The position numbers were made by a program, and so were the translations under genes. From Micromonospora parathelypteridis (GTDB lineage: Bacteria > Actinomycetota > Actinomycetes > Mycobacteriales > Micromonosporaceae), in assembly GCF_014201145.1 (NCBI RefSeq), contig NZ_JACHDP010000001.1:5704001-5768000 (forward strand): DNA of 64,000 nt, written 5' to 3'. The notes below the pieces were generated by a model that saw only the letters and a program-made list of their open reading frames with translations, ran no database searches and was not told where the DNA came from. Below are positions 59,461 through 64,000 of this stretch, one piece after another. Each line of letters starts with the position of its first letter. Positions within the stretch are counted from its first letter, which is position 1.

Positions 59461-60720
59461 ATGAAGACTCGTAGATTTGCGGCACTGGTCTCCGCCTTGA
59501 CAGCGGTCACTCTGGCCGCAGCGTGCAGCAGCGGCACCAACGCCGGCGGCGACGACAAGAACACGTTGACGCTCGCCTCGGTCGACCAGGGCTCCATCGA
59601 GGACGTCGTCAAGGCGTTCGAGGCCGCCAACCCCGGCGTGAAGGTCAACTTCACGACCAGCGGCGCCGACCAGTACCAGGCCCAAATCCGTACCCAACTG
59701 TCCTCCGGCACGGCGCCCGACGTGATGACCGTGTGGCCCGGCAACGGCAACCCCGGTGCGACGTACGTCTTGTCCAAGCCCGGCTATCTGCTTGATTTGT
59801 CCGACCAACCGTGGGCGGCGAAACTGCCCGACTCGTTCAAGCAGGTCGCGCAGTACGAGGGCAAGACCTACAACGCTCTGTTCGGGCTCAACGGCATCGG
59901 CGCGGTCTACAACGACGAAGCCCTGAGTAAGTCGGGCCTGAAGGCGCCGACCACCTGGACGGATCTGATGAGCTTCTGCCGCGACGCCGCCGGCAAGGGC
60001 ACCCCCGCCTATGCGCTGGGCATCCAGGACAACTGGGTCACCCAGCTCGTGCTCTACGCCCTCGCCGCCACCGTCGTCTTCGGCCAGGACAAGGACTTCA
60101 ACACCAAACTCGCGGCGGGGCAGACCACGTTCGCAGGCTCCGCCTGGACCCAGGCGATGGCCAAGTACACCGAGATGGACAAGGCCGGCTGCTTCCAGAA
60201 GAACCCTCTGGGCACCAGCTACGAGGCCAGCCAGACCCTGGCCGCGACCGGCAAGACGCTCGGCATCATCCAGGGCAACTGGATCATCACCCTGCTCAAG
60301 GGTAAGAACCCGAACGGCAAGTTCACGATGACCGCGCTTCCGGCCACCGACAACGCCGCCACCTTCCTCATGCCAGCCGCCGCGGGCGCGGGCTACGGCG
60401 TCAACGCCAAGGCCAAGAACAAGGAGTTGGCGCTCAAATTCATCACCTACGTCATGTCGCCCGAGGGCATGAAGCTGTTCAACGAGAAGCAGGGCAGCCT
60501 GCCGACCCTGCCCGACGCCGGCACCACCGTCGACCCCGGACTCAAGCAACTGACCACCTTCGTCGGGGAAAACAAGACCGTGCCGTTCATGGACCAGCTG
60601 TGGCCCAACGCCAAGGTGCAGCAAACCATGCTCAGTGGCCTGCAGGAGGTCTTCAGCAACCAGGCCACGGCGGATGACGTGCTCAAGGACATGGACACCG
60701 AATACAAGAAGGGCGAGTAG
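59461..60720 (+). CDS. Sugar ABC transporter substrate-binding lipoprotein
   Basis: 419 aa. The lipoprotein signal ends at Cys22 (VTLAAACSSG). The family-1 solute-binding fold follows (ASVDQGSIEDVVKAFEAANP, then NGIGAVYNDEALSKSGLKAP). It delivers the sugar to the two permeases. Usually this gene leads the operon; here it follows GH78. The ribosome site is AGGAG, 7 nt before ATG 59461. Confidence 0.93.
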   Translation: MKTRRFAALVSALTAVTLAAACSSGTNAGGDDKNTLTLASVDQGSIEDVVKAFEAANPGVKVNFTTSGADQYQAQIRTQLSSGTAPDVMTVWPGNGNPGATYVLSKPGYLLDLSDQPWAAKLPDSFKQVAQYEGKTYNALFGLNGIGAVYNDEALSKSGLKAPTTWTDLMSFCRDAAGKGTPAYALGIQDNWVTQLVLYALAATVVFGQDKDFNTKLAAGQTTFAGSAWTQAMAKYTEMDKAGCFQKNPLGTSYEASQTLAATGKTLGIIQGNWIITLLKGKNPNGKFTMTALPATDNAATFLMPAAAGAGYGVNAKAKNKELALKFITYVMSPEGMKLFNEKQGSLPTLPDAGTTVDPGLKQLTTFVGENKTVPFMDQLWPNAKVQQTMLSGLQEVFSNQATADDVLKDMDTEYKKGE

Positions 60721-60727
60721 CCACCCC

Positions 60728-60762
60728 GCGGCCTCCGTGCCCTGCCCCGGCACGGAGGCCGC
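60728..60762 (+). terminator. Perfect 14-bp hairpin between binding protein and GH1 genes
   Basis: The arms GCGGCCTCCGTGCC / GGCACGGAGGCCGC enclose a 7-nt loop, 8 nt after the stop. It may be a partial terminator or an mRNA stabiliser that sets the binding-protein level above the downstream enzymes. Confidence 0.7.
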
Positions 60763-60784
60763 CGCCCCTTTCGAAAGGACACCA

Positions 60785-61990
60785 GTGACCGACTTCCCGG
60801 ATGACTTCCTCTGGGGCAGCGCCACCGCAGCCCACCAGGTCGAAGGCGGCAACACCAACAACGACTGGTGGGACTTCGAGCACGACCCGGCCAGTGCGGC
60901 CGTCGAGTCCTCCGGCGATGGCATCGATCACTTCCACCGCTACTTCGAGGACTTCGCCCTGCTGTCCTCGCTCGACCACAATGCCCACCGCCTTTCGCTG
61001 GAATGGTCGCGCATCGAACCGGCGCCCGGTGAGTTCAGCCAGGCCGCCATCGCCCACTACCGGCGGGTCCTCACCGCCCTGCGCGACGAAGGTCTGACCG
61101 CCTTCGTCACGCTGCACCACTTCACGTTGCCGCGCTGGTTCGCGGCCCGCGGCGGCTGGCTCGCCCCGGACGCCGCCGCGACGTTCGCCCGCTACAGTGC
61201 CCGCATCGCCGCCGAGTTGGGCGAACTGATGCCGTACGTCTGCACCATCAACGAACCGCAGATGGTTGCCCTGCACGGCTACCTTGAGGGCTACCACCCA
61301 CCTGGCATCGCCAACCCCGTCCTCTGGAGACGGGTCGGCGGAGCGCTGCTCGGCGCCCACTTCGACTGCGTGCGGGCCGTCCGCAAGGAGGCCGACAGCC
61401 TCACCGGCCTGGCGCTGCAGTTGCCGCTGCTCGCCCCGGCCCGCGACGACGAGGCCTGCCACACGCTCCACGAGCTGATGCAGCACGAGATCGTCGACCG
61501 CTATCTCGACGGGCTCACCGGACCGGACCGCGGCGACTGGCTCGGCGTGCAGTACTACCGCAAGCAGTGGGTCGACCCGTCCTCACCCACCTGGTTCGGC
61601 GTGCCACCCGAGGGCACGCCGACGACGCAGATGGGCTGGGCCGTGCACCCCGATGGTCTGCGCCAGATGTTGCACCGAGCCGCCCGCACCGGCCTGCCGC
61701 TGTACGTGACCGAGAACGGCATCGCCACCACCGACGACTCCGAACGCGTCGCCTACCTGCACAGCCACCTCGCCGCAGTCGCGCAAGCCCTGGCCGAAGG
61801 CGTCGATGTGCGCGGCTACCTGCACTGGTCGGCCTTCGACAACTTCGAGTGGAGCGAAGGCTACCGGCCCAAGTTCGGGCTGATCGCCGTCGACCGGGAC
61901 AACGGCTTCACCCGCCACCCCAAGCCCAGCGCCCATGCCTTCGCCCGCGTCGCCAGCACCAGCGGGCTCGACCTGGAGTTACTTCGATGA
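60785..61990 (+). CDS. GH1 beta-glucosidase
   Basis: 401 aa from GTG 60785, preceded by GAAAGGAC. The GH1 fold starts FPDDFLWGSATAAHQVEGG. Acid/base Glu157 is in TINEPQ and nucleophile Glu310 in YVTENGIAT. It is somewhat shorter than the usual 440-480 aa, with no signal peptide. It cleaves beta-glucosides, likely the glucose left after rhamnose removal. Its stop overlaps the next ATG. Confidence 0.94.
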   Translation: MTDFPDDFLWGSATAAHQVEGGNTNNDWWDFEHDPASAAVESSGDGIDHFHRYFEDFALLSSLDHNAHRLSLEWSRIEPAPGEFSQAAIAHYRRVLTALRDEGLTAFVTLHHFTLPRWFAARGGWLAPDAAATFARYSARIAAELGELMPYVCTINEPQMVALHGYLEGYHPPGIANPVLWRRVGGALLGAHFDCVRAVRKEADSLTGLALQLPLLAPARDDEACHTLHELMQHEIVDRYLDGLTGPDRGDWLGVQYYRKQWVDPSSPTWFGVPPEGTPTTQMGWAVHPDGLRQMLHRAARTGLPLYVTENGIATTDDSERVAYLHSHLAAVAQALAEGVDVRGYLHWSAFDNFEWSEGYRPKFGLIAVDRDNGFTRHPKPSAHAFARVASTSGLDLELLR

Positions 61991-64000
61991 CCCTGCTGTC
62001 ACAGCTGACCCTCGAAGAGAAGGTTGCCCTCTGCCTCGGCTCGACCTTCTGGCACACCGCGCCGATTCCGCGCCTCGGCCTCCCCGAGGTCATGGTGGCC
62101 GACGGCCCGCACGGCCTGCGCCGCCAGCCGGATGGTAACCAGGCCAGCATCTCCGGCAGCCTGCCCGCCACCTGCTTTCCGACCGCGTCCGCGCTCGGCT
62201 CCTCCTGGGACCCCGATCTCGTACGCCGGGTGGGGGAGGCGATCGGGGCGGAGGCGCGCGCCCAGGGAGTCTCTGTGGTACTCGGGCCGGGCGTGAACAT
62301 CAAGCGGTCCCCACTGTGCGGCCGCAACTTCGAGTACTTCGCCGAGGACCCGTTGCTGACCGGGGTGCTCGGCGAGGCGTATGTCGAAGGGGTCCAGAGC
62401 CAGGGGGTCGGGGCGTGCGTCAAGCACTTCGCCGCGAACAACCAGGAGACCGATCGTCTGCGGGTCAGCGCCGATGTCGATGAGCGCACGCTGCGCGAGA
62501 TCTACCTGCCGCATTTCGAACGCATCGTCACCCGCGCTCGGCCGTGGATGGTGATGTGCGCCTACAACCGGGTCAACGGCGTGCATGCCTCGCAGAACCG
62601 GTGGCTGCTCACCGACGTGCTGCGCGACGAGTGGGGTTTCGACGGTGTCGTCGTCTCCGACTGGGGTGCCGTACACGACCGGGTCGCGGCGCTGGCCGCT
62701 GGCCTCGACCTCGAGATGCCCCCGAACCTCGGCGTCAGCGACACCGCGCTGGTGGCCGCGGTCCGCGACGGCTCCCTCGACGAGGCCGTCCTGGACCGCG
62801 CCGTCGAACGCGTGCTGCGTCTGATCGAGCGGGCGCCGAAGGACGTGCAGCCCGCCGAGTTCGACTTCGTGGCAGAACACCACGCACTGGCGCGCGAGGT
62901 GGCCGCCGGCTGCGCGGTGCTGCTGAAGAACAACGGCGATCTGCTACCGCTTCAACCGTCCGAAGACGACACCGTCGCCGTGATCGGCGAGTTCGCCCGT
63001 AACCCGCGCTTCCAGGGGGCCGGCAGCTCGCAAGTCAATCCAACCTGTGTCGACATCCCCCTCGACGAGCTGCGCGCGGCCGGGCTGCGGGTGGAGTTCG
63101 CCGCGGGCGACGACCCGGCCGAGGCCGTGGCTCTGGCCCGCCGCGCCAGCACCGTGCTGCTCTTCCTCGGGCTGGCCGCCGGCGACGAGTCCGAGGGTGC
63201 CGATCGCGAGCACCTCGACCTTCCGGCCGCCCAGACAGCGCTCGTGGAACAGCTCGCCGAGGCCAACCCCCGGCTCGTCGTGGTCCTGTCCAACGGCTCG
63301 GCCGTCCGGATGACCCCGTGGGACAAGCACGTCCCCGCGATCCTGGAGACCTGGCTCTCCGGTCAGGCCGCCGGCGGCGCCGTCGCCGATCTACTGCTTG
63401 GAGCCTCGAATCCGAGCGGACGTCTCGCCGAGACCCTGCCGCTGCGCCTACAGGACGTCCCGTCCTACCTGAACTTCCCCGGCGAGCAGGGCCACGTCCG
63501 CTACGGCGAGGGCGTCTTCGTCGGCTACCGCGGCTATGACGCGGTCGGCCGGGAGGTCGCCTACCCATTCGGGCACGGCCTGTCCTACACAACCTTCGAG
63601 TACCGGGATCTCGTCGTCGAGCCCGGTATCGCGACCGTCACGGTCATCAACACCGGCGACCGCCGCGGCAAGGAGGTCGTTCAGCTCTACATTGCCGCCC
63701 CGAGCAGCCGGGTAGCCCGCCCGGAACGCGAGCTCAAGGCGTTCGCCAAGGTCGACCTCGCACCCGGCGAAGCAACCATCGTGACCTTCGTGCTCGACGA
63801 GCGAGATCTGTCGTACTGGTCTCCCGCCCATCGGCGCTGGGTTCTCGAGGGCGGCACGATCGAGATCAGCGTGGGCGCCTCGTCGCGGGATCTACGCGCC
63901 ACTGCCACCCTCGACGTTCCGGCGCCACCGACCAGGCCCGCACTCAACGCCGACGCAACCCTGCGCGAGTGGCTCGCCGACCCCGACGGTTCCGCCGCGC
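61987..64000 (+). CDS. GH3 beta-glucosidase, 3' end off window
   Basis: At least 671 codons from ATG 61987, open to the window end. It has the GH3 N-terminal TIM barrel (LTLEEKVALCLGSTFWHTAP, then VMVADGPHGLR), KHFAANNQE, and nucleophile Asp225 in VVVSDWGAVHD. A second domain follows (AVLLKNNGDLLPL, then ETWLSGQAAGGAVADLLLGA), then the fibronectin-III-like domain (VVQLYIAAPSSRVARPEREL). It overlaps GH1 by ATGA. No signal peptide, so probably intracellular. A few tens of residues or more are missing at the end. Confidence 0.94.
   Translation, partial: MTLLSQLTLEEKVALCLGSTFWHTAPIPRLGLPEVMVADGPHGLRRQPDGNQASISGSLPATCFPTASALGSSWDPDLVRRVGEAIGAEARAQGVSVVLGPGVNIKRSPLCGRNFEYFAEDPLLTGVLGEAYVEGVQSQGVGACVKHFAANNQETDRLRVSADVDERTLREIYLPHFERIVTRARPWMVMCAYNRVNGVHASQNRWLLTDVLRDEWGFDGVVVSDWGAVHDRVAALAAGLDLEMPPNLGVSDTALVAAVRDGSLDEAVLDRAVERVLRLIERAPKDVQPAEFDFVAEHHALAREVAAGCAVLLKNNGDLLPLQPSEDDTVAVIGEFARNPRFQGAGSSQVNPTCVDIPLDELRAAGLRVEFAAGDDPAEAVALARRASTVLLFLGLAAGDESEGADREHLDLPAAQTALVEQLAEANPRLVVVLSNGSAVRMTPWDKHVPAILETWLSGQAAGGAVADLLLGASNPSGRLAETLPLRLQDVPSYLNFPGEQGHVRYGEGVFVGYRGYDAVGREVAYPFGHGLSYTTFEYRDLVVEPGIATVTVINTGDRRGKEVVQLYIAAPSSRVARPERELKAFAKVDLAPGEATIVTFVLDERDLSYWSPAHRRWVLEGGTIEISVGASSRDLRATATLDVPAPPTRPALNADATLREWLADPDGSAA

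Noticed and set aside
58708..60924. 738-codon minus-strand frame
   Set aside because: Antisense to GH78 and the binding protein, both with catalytic or lipobox motifs; no family match.

Overview
The window is high-GC actinobacterial chromosome. It has GTG and TTG starts, ATGA overlaps, Micromonosporaceae-style intergenic repeats built on GTGAGCGAGCG, and a core gene order matching the Mycobacterium tuberculosis Rv1695-Rv1713 block (nadK, recN, steA, mctB/steB, pyrG, NUDIX, xerD, parA, scpA, scpB, rluB, cmk, der). A Micromonospora-like organism is the best guess. That rests on family and synteny knowledge, not on a database search.

Region 1 (1-27.2 kb) is the conserved housekeeping block, with local insertions. 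A secreted S8 protease and a TrmB/LuxR-type regulator sit between nadK and recN. A cell-envelope set (MraY-like transferase, MurJ, GT4 glycosyltransferase, large membrane protein) sits between steB and pyrG. A TM2 protein and alanine dehydrogenase sit between the NUDIX gene and xerD.

Region 2 (27.4-31.35 kb) is a small integrated element in a tRNA-Pro(GGG) gene. The last 43 bp of the tRNA recur as a direct repeat 3.9 kb downstream. A decayed tyrosine integrase lies next to the tRNA, two IS5-type transposase fragments lie inside the repeats, and between those fragments is a five-gene type VII secretion cassette: YbaB, EspC-like, WXG-like, EndoU-like nuclease toxin, and small MafI-like immunity candidate.

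Region 3 (31.4-41.3 kb) is mixed accessory DNA. It holds a trypsin-like protease, gene remnants, a LysR/GNAT pair, a PadR-DUF1048-ABC exporter operon under a promoter with two identical palindromes, an IS110 relic, and a CopB-type copper ATPase behind a CsoR-like palindrome.

Region 4 (41.6-52.3 kb) is a redox cluster: four aldo/keto reductases (two with Tat signals), SDR, Zn-alcohol dehydrogenase, DUF2255, exported flavodoxin, and two paralogous XRE regulators. Five promoters share an ungapped ~40-bp motif at about 70 bp from the start codon. This looks like a small, undescribed XRE regulon.

Region 5 (52.3-64 kb) is a rhamnoside/glucoside utilisation locus: esterase, LacI regulator, two sugar ABC permeases, GH78 rhamnosidase, lipoprotein binding protein, GH1 and GH3 beta-glucosidases. 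The GH3 gene runs off the window end. AACGTT-centred LacI-type operators lie around its promoter.
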